This document shows positions 17,520-26,106 of a DNA stretch of 43,431 nt, one piece after another. This DNA comes from Psychrobacillus psychrodurans (GTDB lineage Bacteria > Bacillota > Bacilli > Bacillales_A > Planococcaceae), in NCBI GenBank assembly GCA_900114885.1, contig FOUN01000021.1:1-43431 (forward strand). Reading direction: 5' to 3'. The notes beneath the pieces are model-generated. The model was not told the DNA's origin and searched no databases. It saw only the letters and a program-made list of their open reading frames with translations. Numbering within the stretch: the stretch's first letter is position 1; every line of letters starts with the position of its first letter. The position numbers and the translations under genes are program-made.

Positions 17520-17596
17520 GCCATTCATTTCTAATTTAAAGGAATTATTGAACTTCCAATAGAATAAATACTTTATAAAGTATAGGAGGGGTTATA

Positions 17597-18121
17597 GTGC
17601 AAAAAATACTAGGAAAAGCTGAATATGCTCCGTATTATCAAAGTTATGTTGAACTTGTTTCTGAAGGGGATTTTGTTAATCTATTAGAAGAGGGTATTGA
17701 TAAAACTACTAGGCTCGTTTCCCAATTATCTGAGGAACAGGGAATGTTCCGTTATGCGGCTGAGAAATGGACCGTTAAAGAATTGTTAGGGCATATGGCA
17801 GATACAGAACGAATTATGGCTCACAGACTATTGTCTGTTGTTAGAGGGGATGCAGTATCACTTCCAGGCTTTGATGAGGAGGTATATGTAAAAGCAGCGT
17901 CATTCAATGAGCAATCGATAAATGATTTGTTACAAAACCTCCAAGCTGTTCGTAGTTCAACTATTCATCTCGTGAAGAGTATAGATGCGGAGAGTATGCA
18001 AAAAAGTGGAACTGCGAATAATTCTAATGTAACTGCAAGGGCACTGGTTGTGATAATTCTAGGTCATGAGCTACATCATTGCAATATTTTGAGAGACCGT
18101 TATTTAGCAAATGAGCAATAA
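17597..18121 (+). CDS. DinB family metal-binding protein
   Basis: 174 residues, four-helix-bundle DinB/YfiT-like protein. The metal-binding histidine triad is visible: H66 in LLGHMADTE and H157/H161 in LGHELHH. YAAEKWTVKELLGH is the typical first motif. Some relatives are bacillithiol-dependent transferases; others are unassigned, so the substrate is unknown. GTG start with AGGAGGGG upstream. It stands alone between the gcv terminator and a repeat-containing gap and does not appear to share a transcript with its neighbours. Confidence 0.88.
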   Translation: MQKILGKAEYAPYYQSYVELVSEGDFVNLLEEGIDKTTRLVSQLSEEQGMFRYAAEKWTVKELLGHMADTERIMAHRLLSVVRGDAVSLPGFDEEVYVKAASFNEQSINDLLQNLQAVRSSTIHLVKSIDAESMQKSGTANNSNVTARALVVIILGHELHHCNILRDRYLANEQ

Positions 18122-18159
18122 AAAATAGTTTTCCAGATGAGTGCTTTCTTCCCTTCTTC

Positions 18160-18325
18160 GGACGGCGAAGGACAGTTAATCCCCATATGGGTACCGAGAA
18201 AAGAGAGATTGTTCGTAACGTCAGCTACGAATAATCTCTCTTTAATCTGTCGTTTGTAATATAGCTACAAGTCTGATCAAAACCTACTGAAGACGTTAGA
18301 GGCAGTTTCTGACTTTAAGATGGGC
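18160..18325 (+). repeat. dispersed repeat family 2, copy 1
   Basis: Shares landmarks with 30103-30292: GGACGGCGAAGG, TACCGAGAAAAGA (18192-18204) and CAGTTTCTGACTTTAAGA (from 18303). The spacing between the last two is 111 bases here and 112 in the other copy, so this is a shared element and not chance. It holds an internal inverted repeat (AGAGAGATTGTTCGTA / TACGAATAATCTCTCT, 18202-18241). Function unknown. Confidence 0.55.
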
Positions 18326-18361
18326 TTACGACATTCATAACAAGTAAAAACATATATAATT

Positions 18362-18766
18362 CTAATGATAGTTACACCACTTAGTAGAAATCCATTTATC
18401 CAGCAAATAAGCTAATACAATACCAATAGAATATCGTATCAAATCTTCAGGAAGGAATCCTTTGCCAAGTATTAGAGAACCGAGCAAAGAACCTCTTATT
18501 GTATTTATCCAGTCTGCCTGATATAGCTGACTAAATTCGATGCAAAAACAAAAAACAAAGCTTAAATAAATCGCCAAATGCAGACTTTTGTGTACAAAGA
18601 TAATTCGAAATAGAAAATACACCATAATTGCCCAAAATATATCACCAGCATGATTTATTATAATCATAGGTAAAGCACTGATATATCTACTAGCTAGGCC
18701 AAAAACTATGGAGATTAGAATAGCGATTACATAGTAAAATCTTTTCGATTCTTTAGTAACATGCAA
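18362..18766 (-). CDS. DUF2809 membrane protein
   Basis: About 134 residues with four hydrophobic helices and the DUF2809 pattern: GLASRY near the first helix, HAGDIFWAIMVYFLFR, the FCIEFSQLYQADWIN stretch and a GSLILGKGF loop. Function of the family is unknown. The start appears to be TTG at 18766 with only a weak ribosome site, so the true N-terminus is uncertain. It lies 18 bases after the AAA+ ATPase gene on the same strand and is probably co-transcribed with it. Confidence 0.82.
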   Translation of the reverse strand: MHVTKESKRFYYVIAILISIVFGLASRYISALPMIIINHAGDIFWAIMVYFLFRIIFVHKSLHLAIYLSFVFCFCIEFSQLYQADWINTIRGSLLGSLILGKGFLPEDLIRYSIGIVLAYLLDKWISTKWCNYH

Positions 18767-18784
18767 ATTATATCACTCAGTTCA

Positions 18785-20059
18785 TTAATAGTTAAACCCG
18801 ATTGAATTTTCATCATTTTCCCATTTGTTCTTATTGGTACGGTTATTTTGCTTCGTTAATTCTTCAATTCGCTTCTCTAAGTCTAATTTTCCATCATAGT
18901 GCCAGTTCAGAGCTACGGACATATATAATTCGTTTAATTGAGACATTGAAAGGCCTTTTGAGAGCTTTGCCATTTTTTTTACTTGATCGTCAGAGAAGAT
19001 TTCTTTGATATCAAGTCTTCGTAAATAATTTTGTCGTACCGTTTCTGTTGGAGAAGGAATTTCATATGCCCGATCAAATCGACCGGCACGATTAATAAGT
19101 GCTGGATCTATTTTTTTAGGGTAGTTGGTTGTTCCTATGATAAATAGTCCTTCTCTGGATTGCGCACCGTCTAGGGTATTTAAAAAGACCGAGCGAGTAT
19201 ATTCAGGCATGGAGTCTATATCCTCAATAACTAGAATGGCTGGAGCTAGCCTCGTAACAATACCAAATACTTCTTGAATAGAATGACTGCCAGTGAACTC
19301 TGTAATCTGCCAATAGACAACAGGTGCTTTAGTAGAGCCTGTTATCGACTTTACTAATGTTGTCTTTCCATTACCTGGAGCCCCATATAGCAGAATTCCA
19401 CGTTTGTACGGAAGTCCGTAATCCTTGAAAAAATAGCCATCTTTTTTAAAAAACTCATCAATCGAGCGGAAAATATCCTGTTTAATACTTTCTGCTAGAA
19501 GGACATCCTCCCTATTAACTGCAGCTTGCTCTCCGTAATTTCTACGCTGGACACCATTTTCCGTATCCACAAGATATGTAACGGCCTGCATTAACAATTG
19601 TCTCAGCTTTTCGTTAATTTCTTGTAAAAAATTTAACGCCTGTTCAACAGATGTTGAATAAAGTTGATATTCCGGCCATGTATTTCCGCCAGAATAATTG
19701 AATGCTAAGGTCAATGCAACATTATATTGTGGAAATAAAATCAAATTGTTCTCAAATGTCTCTACAACCTCTAGTTTATTTTCGAAGGATAATTGAGACT
19801 TGCTGGAAATTTTGCCCTGAGATTTTGCTTCGAAAATGGAGCAAAGCACCTCATATTTTAGCAAGTTTTTTTCCATCATTTCTAACAAGTTCCCATCTAG
19901 TTGGAGGATGGATTCACCAATATCGATAGATTGCCAACTTTCATTCGTCCGTTCGTTCAATAAAGCAATAATTCGTCTAGAAACTATCGCAAAATCTTCA
20001 TAATGTGGGTGAGTCTTTCTAAAATCTTCTGAATGGGAAAATAATATATGTTTTTGCAT
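18785..20059 (-). CDS. AAA+ ATPase, YjoB-like
   Basis: 424 residues. An N-terminal domain without known motifs (1-180) precedes one classical AAA module: Walker A GAPGNGKT (226-233), Walker B ILVIEDID (275-282), sensor-1 N312 in GTTN, and arginine fingers R324/R327 in NRAGRFD. No protease or membrane domain is seen, so a chaperone or remodelling role is likely. B. subtilis YjoB, a sigma-W-controlled AAA ATPase, has nearly the same length and plan; I recognise it as the likely relative but not with certainty. Good RBS GGAGGG. This pair (with DUF2809) is not present here in B. subtilis. Confidence 0.85.
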   Translation of the reverse strand: MQKHILFSHSEDFRKTHPHYEDFAIVSRRIIALLNERTNESWQSIDIGESILQLDGNLLEMMEKNLLKYEVLCSIFEAKSQGKISSKSQLSFENKLEVVETFENNLILFPQYNVALTLAFNYSGGNTWPEYQLYSTSVEQALNFLQEINEKLRQLLMQAVTYLVDTENGVQRRNYGEQAAVNREDVLLAESIKQDIFRSIDEFFKKDGYFFKDYGLPYKRGILLYGAPGNGKTTLVKSITGSTKAPVVYWQITEFTGSHSIQEVFGIVTRLAPAILVIEDIDSMPEYTRSVFLNTLDGAQSREGLFIIGTTNYPKKIDPALINRAGRFDRAYEIPSPTETVRQNYLRRLDIKEIFSDDQVKKMAKLSKGLSMSQLNELYMSVALNWHYDGKLDLEKRIEELTKQNNRTNKNKWENDENSIGFNY

Positions 20060-20089
20060 CTAAACCCTCCAAAATAATATGGATGAAAG

Positions 20090-20122
20090 AAAAAAGGTTC
20101 CTCTTAAATTAGAAGAACCTTA
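20090..20122 (-). terminator. terminator after yqhL
   Basis: AAGGTTC...CTT / AAG...GAACCTT hairpin; read on the minus strand it ends in TTTTTTC, separating the rhodanese gene from the ATPase gene downstream. Confidence 0.82.
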
Positions 20123-20126
20123 TGTA

Positions 20127-20510
20127 TTACTTAGATTTAACTTTACCTGTCCAAGCTTTGAATCCCCCTTGGAGTTGGAATAATTGTGTATATCCTTTTT
20201 TCTTTAAAAACATCGCTGAACGAGAACTTCTTGCGCCACTTTGATCATACAAATACACTGGCTTGTCTGGTCGAATTTCTTTGTATCGTTGACGGAATTG
20301 AGATGAAGGGATATTTCTTGCTCCCAAAATATGTCCACCATCAAATTCTTTCGGTTCACGAACATCAATCAGTTGGGCTTTACGATAGCCTTCAATGAAT
20401 TGCTCTTGCGTGAGGTTAGTAACAATTTTTTTTAAACGGTATGCCGAGATTCCAGCATAGACTAAAAGTACAACGAGTATAGCAATGACAAAATACAATA
20501 ATTCTAACAC
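20127..20510 (-). CDS. yqhL: membrane-anchored rhodanese-like protein lacking the active Cys
   Basis: 127 residues. One N-terminal transmembrane helix (about 4-24) is followed by a cytosolic rhodanese fold (about 33-125: LIDVREPKEFDGGHILGARNIP). In the active loop the usual C-x-x-G-x-R-S reads D89-Q-S-G-A-R-S, so the sulfur-carrying cysteine is an aspartate and sulfurtransferase activity is not expected. B. subtilis YqhL has the same feature as I recall. It starts with GTG after GGGGAAAGA. It is transcribed divergently from lipM, as in B. subtilis. Confidence 0.9.
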   Translation of the reverse strand: MLELLYFVIAILVVLLVYAGISAYRLKKIVTNLTQEQFIEGYRKAQLIDVREPKEFDGGHILGARNIPSSQFRQRYKEIRPDKPVYLYDQSGARSSRSAMFLKKKGYTQLFQLQGGFKAWTGKVKSK

Positions 20511-20612
20511 GGTCTTTCCCCTTTCTATGTTTCCTATTCATTATAAAAGAAGTGCTAGATACAATTCAATCTATTTGATAAAATGATACTCGTTGTGAAG
20601 GGAGAGATTAAG

Positions 20613-21449
20613 GTGGAAAAGGCAAAATGGTACTTCATAAATTCTGGACCCTGTAGTCCATCTTATAACATGGCGATGGATGAAGCATTACTTGATTGGC
20701 ATAGTGAAGGGCTTATTCCCCCTGTTATTAGATTTTACGAATGGAATCCAGCTACATTATCAATTGGTTATTTTCAAACCGTAGAAAAAGAGATTGATAT
20801 GGATGCAGTGAAAAGATTAGGACTAGGTTTTGTTCGTAGACCTACTGGAGGAAGAGGGGTGCTTCACGAACACGAACTTACATACAGTGTGATCGTTACA
20901 GAGAGTTACCCAAGTATGCCTGCTACTGTAACAGAAGCTTATCGTGTTATTAGTGAAGGTTTACTATTAGGATTTCAAAACCTTGGTTTAAACGCTTATT
21001 TTTCTATTCCAAATACAGATGAACAAAAAGAAAATTTAAAAAAACCAAAATCCGCAGTATGTTTTGATGCACCGAGTTGGTATGAACTTGTGGTAGAAGG
21101 AAAAAAAGTGGCTGGAAGTGCTCAAACAAGGCAAAAAGGTGTTATTCTACAACATGGTGCGATTTTACTTGACCTCGATGAAGATAAGTTAATTGAAACG
21201 TTTAAATTTACTTCTGACGAGGTAAGAAATAGAGTGAGGAAAGGCCTATCTCAAAAAGCTGTCTCTATTAACAAAATAATATCAAAACCGATAACGATTG
21301 AAGAATGTAAAGTTGCCTTTAAAAAAGGATTTGCTGATGCTTTGGAGATTGAATTGGTTGAATATACATTAACAGAAGAACAACAAACTTACGTAAAAGA
21401 ACTAGAAGCGACAAGGTATGACAATGATGAATGGAATTTTAAAAAATAA
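20613..21449 (+). CDS. lipM: octanoyl-[GcvH]:protein octanoyltransferase
   Basis: 278 residues, the LipM length. It transfers octanoate from acyl-carrier protein to GcvH, the first step of lipoate assembly. The catalytic cysteine is C150 ([12 protein letters not shown]), and the lysine segment [11 protein letters not shown] (163-173) of the biotin/lipoate ligase fold is intact; RRPTGGRG lies at 75-82. The GTG at 20613, with AAGGGAGAGA upstream, fits the family N-terminus better than the ATG at 20583. It links to the gcv operon: GcvH is the acceptor used with GcvT/GcvP. Confidence 0.94.
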   Translation: MEKAKWYFINSGPCSPSYNMAMDEALLDWHSEGLIPPVIRFYEWNPATLSIGYFQTVEKEIDMDAVKRLGLGFVRRPTGGRGVLHEHELTYSVIVTESYPSMPATVTEAYRVISEGLLLGFQNLGLNAYFSIPNTDEQKENLKKPKSAVCFDAPSWYELVVEGKKVAGSAQTRQKGVILQHGAILLDLDEDKLIETFKFTSDEVRNRVRKGLSQKAVSINKIISKPITIEECKVAFKKGFADALEIELVEYTLTEEQQTYVKELEATRYDNDEWNFKK

Positions 21450-21523
21450 AAGTAACAATGTCTTATAGCAAAAATGAAATATAGGAAATTAGTTCTTATA
21501 TTTAAAATCCCTAATCAATTTGC

Positions 21524-21552
21524 TTTACCTTCTACATATTGTGTCGTATTAT
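21524..21552 (+). promoter_or_regulatory. candidate promoter of the ribonucleotide reductase gene
   Basis: TTTACC (21524-21529), 17-base spacer, TATTAT (21547-21552). The spacer holds the first NrdR-like box and the second lies just downstream, a layout fit for repression. Confidence 0.45.
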
Positions 21553-21576
21553 TATTAAAACCACTACATATTGTGT
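21529..21576 (+). promoter_or_regulatory. tandem NrdR boxes
   Basis: Two copies of CTACATATTGTGTC, starting at 21532 and 21564, exactly 32 bases apart (about three helical turns). Extended to 16 bases (21529-21544 and 21561-21576) they match the NrdR-box consensus ACACTATATATTGTGT at about 12 and 14 positions. NrdR, an ATP/dATP-sensing repressor, controls ribonucleotide reductase genes through pairs of such boxes at this spacing. Confidence 0.85.
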
Positions 21577-21608
21577 CAATCGCAATTTGTAGAAAGGAGG
21601 AAGAGTAA

Positions 21609-24170
21609 ATGGTGACAGCCAAAAATGAAACCAAACTTACTTTAAATGTCGAAGCACTAAACAAAGATATCCAATTATTTCCACAAGTTCATCCTATTAC
21701 GCAAGATATGACACTTACACATAAAGGTGTGTCGAGACTTGTCATGATTGATCGCTATTCTTTTAAGGATACAGAAAAGAAAACGTTAAAAGCGGGCGAT
21801 TTTGTCGTTCTAACCGTGAAAGAAGATCCTAAATTCCCAGCACGTGGACTGGGCTATATCGTCTCTATTAACGAACAAGCAAAAACAGCTGAGGTGCAAA
21901 TAGAGGAAGATTACCGAAGTGCAATTGACGATGCTGCTAAAATCGAGTCTGGAATTATTACTCGTCCTTTAAGTGTCATTGAAAAACCTCTTGAAGTTTA
22001 TTACGAGCAAATTGCCAAAAGAAATGCAACAGGACTCGCATCTGTAGAAGAAACAGAAGAAAAACGTGGAGAATGGTTTGAGAAATTCTATCAACAACTA
22101 GTTTCTTTGAAATTTATCCCAGCCGGACGAGTACTGTACGGTGCAGGAACAGGAACAGATGTAACTTATTTCAACTGTTATGTAATGCCATTCGTTGCAG
22201 ATTCTCGTGAAGGAATCAGTGATCACCGTAAGCAAGTAATGGAAATTATGAGCCGTGGTGGTGGAGTTGGTACAAATGGTTCTACTCTAAGACCTAGAAA
22301 TACTTTAGCTCGCGGAGTGAACGGAAAATCATCTGGTTCTGTTTCATGGTTAGATGATATTGCTAAACTGACTCATCTTGTTGAACAAGGTGGATCACGG
22401 AGAGGCGCACAAATGATAATGCTAGCAGATTGGCATCCTGATATTGCAGAATTTATAATTTCGAAAATGCAAAATCCTCGTATTCTGCGTTTCTTGATTG
22501 AAAATACGAATGATGAAACGATTAAACAACTAGCGAAGGACAAGCTTAAATTCAAACCCCTAACAATTCAGGAAGAAGCTATGTATCAAGGAATTATAAA
22601 TTATAAAGCAATTCCAGGTTTAGGTGGATTTAATAGTGAGATAATCCGTGATGCGGAAACAAAATTACGTGATGGCGGAACTTATTCTGTTCATAATTCC
22701 GAGTTTTTGACTGGTGCAAACATCTCCGTTACGCTTACGGATGACTTTATGAAGGCTGTAGAGGAAGACGGCGACTTTGAATTGCGTTTCCCAGCAACCG
22801 AAGCTTATTCTCCAGAAGAGATGAAATTCTACAATGAAAATTGGCATAAAATTGGTGATGTTCGTGAATGGGAAAGAATGGGCTACGAAGTTCGTACTTA
22901 TCGCACTGTAAAAGCGAAAGAGCTATGGAATTTGATTAACATTTGTGCAACTTATTCAGCTGAACCAGGTGTTTTCTTCATTGACAATGCTAATGAAAAA
23001 ACGAATGCAACAGCATACGGACAAAAAGTCGTCGCAACTAATCCTTGTGGCGAACAACCGCTTGCTCCATATTCTGTATGTAACTTGGCTGCTGTGAATT
23101 TAGCACAATTTGCAAATAAAGACACAAAAATAGTCGATTATGAAGCATTAAAAGAAACAGTCCGTGTGGGCGTACGCATGCAAGATAACGTAATTGATGC
23201 TACTCCATATTTCTTAGAAGAAAACAAAGTACAAGCACTTGGTGAAAGACGTGTAGGTTTAGGTGTGATGGGTCTTGCCGATTTGTTAATTTATTGTGAA
23301 AAAGAATATGGTTCTGATGAAGGTAATGTTTTAGTGGACGAAATCTTTAAAACAATTGCGATTGCTGCTTATGAAACATCAGCAGAACTTGCTGTAGAGC
23401 GTGGAAGCTTCCCATTCCTAACTGGTGAAACAGAAGAGGAAACGAAACGCTTACGTAAAGCATTTACTGAAACTGGATTTATGGAATCCATGCCAGAAGA
23501 AATTCGAAACTCTATTTTAGAAAATGGTATTCGAAATTCTCATTTATTAACAGTTGCACCTACTGGTTCTACTGGAACAATGGTAGGCGTTTCTACTGGA
23601 CTTGAGCCGTATTATTCATTCACTTATTACAGAAGTGGACGTCTAGGTAAATTCATCGAGGTAAAAGCAGATATTGTACAAGAATATTTAGAGAGCAATG
23701 AAACAGCAGAAGAAGAAAATCTTCCAAATTGGTTCGTTACTGCTATGGAACTTGCTCCAGAAGCACACGCAGACGTACAATGTATAATTCAGCGCTGGAT
23801 TGATAGTTCTATATCTAAAACGGTCAACGCGCCACGTGGTTATACAGTTGAACAGGTAGAAGGTGTTTACGAGCGTTTATATCGCGGAGGAGCTAAGGGT
23901 GGTACTGTGTATGTCGATGGAAGTCGTGACTCGCAAGTTTTAACCTTAAAAGCAGAGGAAAATACATTAGAAGATCATCCAAAGGAAGAAAAAGTAGAAA
24001 AAAGACATGTAGTTTTAATAGATACCATTCAAGATTTACGTTCAACTAATGTAACAATTGGTTCAGAGGTAGGAAATACATGTCCTGTTTGTCGTAAAGG
24101 TACTGTAGAGGAAATGGGTGGATGTAATACATGCACCAATTGTAATGCCCAACTAAAATGTGGGCTGTAA
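21609..24170 (+). CDS. nrdJ: vitamin B12-dependent (class II) ribonucleotide reductase
   Basis: 853 residues. It reduces ribonucleotides to deoxyribonucleotides using adenosylcobalamin. An N-terminal extension (about 1-110) precedes the alpha/beta barrel. Key segments: FIPAGRVLYGAG, FNCYVMP (first redox Cys), SRGGGVGTNGSTLRPR, ATNPCGEQPL (about 478-487, thiyl-radical Cys and catalytic Glu/Asn), and APTGSTGTMVGVSTGLEP. The C-terminus is a zinc-ribbon-like CPVC...CNTCTNC...CGL tail (about 823-853), which is thought to renew the active-site disulfide. ATG start with AAAGGAGGAAGA. It acts under tandem NrdR boxes. No beta subunit gene is nearby, as expected for class II. Confidence 0.94.
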   Translation: MVTAKNETKLTLNVEALNKDIQLFPQVHPITQDMTLTHKGVSRLVMIDRYSFKDTEKKTLKAGDFVVLTVKEDPKFPARGLGYIVSINEQAKTAEVQIEEDYRSAIDDAAKIESGIITRPLSVIEKPLEVYYEQIAKRNATGLASVEETEEKRGEWFEKFYQQLVSLKFIPAGRVLYGAGTGTDVTYFNCYVMPFVADSREGISDHRKQVMEIMSRGGGVGTNGSTLRPRNTLARGVNGKSSGSVSWLDDIAKLTHLVEQGGSRRGAQMIMLADWHPDIAEFIISKMQNPRILRFLIENTNDETIKQLAKDKLKFKPLTIQEEAMYQGIINYKAIPGLGGFNSEIIRDAETKLRDGGTYSVHNSEFLTGANISVTLTDDFMKAVEEDGDFELRFPATEAYSPEEMKFYNENWHKIGDVREWERMGYEVRTYRTVKAKELWNLINICATYSAEPGVFFIDNANEKTNATAYGQKVVATNPCGEQPLAPYSVCNLAAVNLAQFANKDTKIVDYEALKETVRVGVRMQDNVIDATPYFLEENKVQALGERRVGLGVMGLADLLIYCEKEYGSDEGNVLVDEIFKTIAIAAYETSAELAVERGSFPFLTGETEEETKRLRKAFTETGFMESMPEEIRNSILENGIRNSHLLTVAPTGSTGTMVGVSTGLEPYYSFTYYRSGRLGKFIEVKADIVQEYLESNETAEEENLPNWFVTAMELAPEAHADVQCIIQRWIDSSISKTVNAPRGYTVEQVEGVYERLYRGGAKGGTVYVDGSRDSQVLTLKAEENTLEDHPKEEKVEKRHVVLIDTIQDLRSTNVTIGSEVGNTCPVCRKGTVEEMGGCNTCTNCNAQLKCGL

Positions 24171-24254
24171 TCCGATAAGTTCAAAAGCTTAAGCGCTTTA
24201 AAGTGAAATCTGATTCTATCTTTTTTCGGAGAGCCTTGGACAGAATCAATTTTA

Positions 24255-24299
24255 AGAGAGGATGATCGTGATTAACGTCACAATCATCTTCTCTTTTTT
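24255..24299 (+). terminator. strong terminator after nrdJ
   Basis: AGAGAGGATGAT...GTGA / TCAC...ATCATCTTCTCT long stem followed by TTTTTT. Confidence 0.9.
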
Positions 24300-24431
24300 C
24301 AAAAAATTAATCGAGATTACTTGTCTGTCTTTCTCTTATAAATACCTCAAATTTAGGGTTCATTTGATTTATTCTAGTACTTGAATGTTGGATACACAAT
24401 ATGATCTGCCATATAAATTCTTTATAATGAT
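24300..24431. other. intergenic gap between two terminators
   Basis: Lies between the nrdJ terminator and a second hairpin at 24432. No ORF with a ribosome site was seen. It includes TTGAAT and TATGAT-like hexamers but not at promoter spacing. A small transcript ending at the second hairpin is possible but unsupported beyond that. Confidence 0.4.
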
Positions 24432-24475
24432 AAAGCACAAGCTGATAAGCCCTTATCACTTGTGCTTTTATTTTA
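24432..24475 (+). terminator. orphan intrinsic terminator-like hairpin
   Basis: AAAGCACAAG...GATAAG / CTTATC...CTTGTGCTTT stem followed by TATTTTATT. No gene lies between it and the nrdJ terminator, so it may be a back-up terminator or the end of a small RNA. Confidence 0.7.
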
Positions 24476-24534
24476 TTCCTACGTTTAATAACTAGTCCAT
24501 TCGCTTAAACTATGGAAAAACAAAGGAGATTTAC

Positions 24535-24957
24535 ATGAAAGGATTATCAATTAGTACTAGTCTCGTTGCGGCAATTTTCACGACCATTCTATTTAAATTT
24601 CTGGATTATTTCCAATTTATTAAATGGGATCCTATAGGATATACAAAGACGTTTCAATTTTTAAAAGGGAGCAACGTATATGTTAAATGGATAATTTTAT
24701 TTTTAGTCATATGGGGGATTTGTTTTCTTTTATATTATGTTTGTTTATTGTTTGCCAAAATTCCAGTGTCCATAACTAGTATTGCTTTGGGTCTCCTAAT
24801 CGCCATAGCACTTGAATGGATTATTTTAGATGCAGATTCAATAGAGAAAACAATAAAAAAATTATCTATACCATTTATATGTATAGTTATTGTTGCTGTT
24901 CGTTTCATCATGGAATCAGCGATATTTCACTCCCAGGACACCCCCCTTGGAAAATGA
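24535..24957 (+). CDS. yqhR: YqhR family membrane protein
   Basis: 140 residues with four hydrophobic helices (about 8-28, 49-75, 78-98, 108-127). The pattern FFKFLDYF...WDP near the first loop and the position ahead of yqhT and efp match YqhR of B. subtilis, a conserved membrane protein of unknown function. ATG start with AAAGGAG. In B. subtilis aroQ (yqhS) lies between yqhR and yqhT; it is absent here. The 3' end is 72 bases before yqhT. Confidence 0.78.
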   Translation: MKGLSISTSLVAAIFTTILFKFLDYFQFIKWDPIGYTKTFQFLKGSNVYVKWIILFLVIWGICFLLYYVCLLFAKIPVSITSIALGLLIAIALEWIILDADSIEKTIKKLSIPFICIVIVAVRFIMESAIFHSQDTPLGK

Positions 24958-25029
24958 AAAATTTACCGCCCTCACTTACTGTGATAAAATATACAAATAG
25001 GATATTTTAAAATGAGAAGAGGGCTAAAA

Positions 25030-26091
25030 ATGAAACTTGGTAAATTACGAGCAGCACTTGAAGAAAACGGAGTAGATGCTTTATTAATAACAAATGGTCA
25101 TAGCATCCGATATATGACAGGATTTACTGGAACAGCTGGTGTAGCAATCATTTCTAAAAATGACGCTATGTTTATAACGGATTTCCGTTACACAGAGCAA
25201 GCAGCGAGCCAAATCAAAGATTTTCGTATAGTACAACATAAGAAAACAATAATCGAAGAAATTGCTACTCAAGTTACAGATATGGGGATAAACTCTTTAG
25301 GATTTGAAAAAAATGATGTCACTTATAGCGACTTTGAACTATACAAACAAGCAATACAAGCCGATTTAGTGCCACTGTCAGGACTTGTAGAAAAAATTCG
25401 CTTGATTAAGACGGACGAAGAGATTAGTATAATAAAGGCAGCTTGTCGTATTGCTGATGAAGCATATGAATATATCTTAACTTACATAAAACCAGGTATG
25501 ACCGAGCTTGATGTATCCAATGAATTGGAATTTTTCATGCGTAAAAAAGGAGCAACTTCCTCTTCCTTTGATATAATAGTGGCTTCTGGAACACGTTCAG
25601 CGCTTCCGCACGGGGTTGCTACTGATAAGGTCATTGAAAATGGAGATTTTGTAACATTAGATTTCGGTGCATTATACAATGGGTATATTTCAGATACTAC
25701 ACGTACGTTAGCTGTTGGAGAACCAAGTGATAAATTGAAAGAGATTTATCAAGTAGTCCTCGACTCTCAGCTACTGGCTTTAGAAAAAGTTAAACCTGGA
25801 ATGACTGGGAAAGAAGCAGATGCTATTGCTAGGGATTATATAGCTTCAAAAGGTTATGGTGAAGCGTTCGGTCACTCATTAGGTCATGGGATCGGATTAG
25901 AAGTACATGAGGGTCCTGGATTATCATTCCGTTCTGATATTGTTTTGGAGCCAGGTATGGTTATAACGATAGAACCAGGTATTTATCTTCCGAATATTGG
26001 TGGAGTGCGAATCGAAGATGATGCGCTTGTTACGGAGAATGGTTTAGAAAAGTTAACACATTCGACAAAAGAATTACTAATTTTATCTTAA
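25030..26091 (+). CDS. yqhT: Xaa-Pro dipeptidase/aminopeptidase (M24 family)
   Basis: 353 residues, same as B. subtilis YqhT. It cleaves peptides next to proline in the cytosol. An N-terminal creatinase-like domain (1-125) is followed by the pita-bread M24 catalytic domain. The five metal ligands are visible: two Asp in TLDFGALYNGYISD (about 212 and 223), His in SLGHGIGLEVHEGP (about 285), Glu in ITIEPGIYLP (about 315) and Glu in GVRIEDDALVTE (about 329). The ATG at 25030 follows AGAAGAGGG, so the earlier ATG at 25012 is not used. Fifteen bases separate it from efp, probably one operon. Confidence 0.93.
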   Translation: MKLGKLRAALEENGVDALLITNGHSIRYMTGFTGTAGVAIISKNDAMFITDFRYTEQAASQIKDFRIVQHKKTIIEEIATQVTDMGINSLGFEKNDVTYSDFELYKQAIQADLVPLSGLVEKIRLIKTDEEISIIKAACRIADEAYEYILTYIKPGMTELDVSNELEFFMRKKGATSSSFDIIVASGTRSALPHGVATDKVIENGDFVTLDFGALYNGYISDTTRTLAVGEPSDKLKEIYQVVLDSQLLALEKVKPGMTGKEADAIARDYIASKGYGEAFGHSLGHGIGLEVHEGPGLSFRSDIVLEPGMVITIEPGIYLPNIGGVRIEDDALVTENGLEKLTHSTKELLILS

Positions 26092-26106
26092 TTTGGAGGG
26101 AAAATA

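Noticed and set aside
24816-25010. Plus-strand ORF overlapping yqhR in another frame
   Set aside because: It overlaps the 3' half of yqhR, lacks a ribosome site and gives no recognisable protein.
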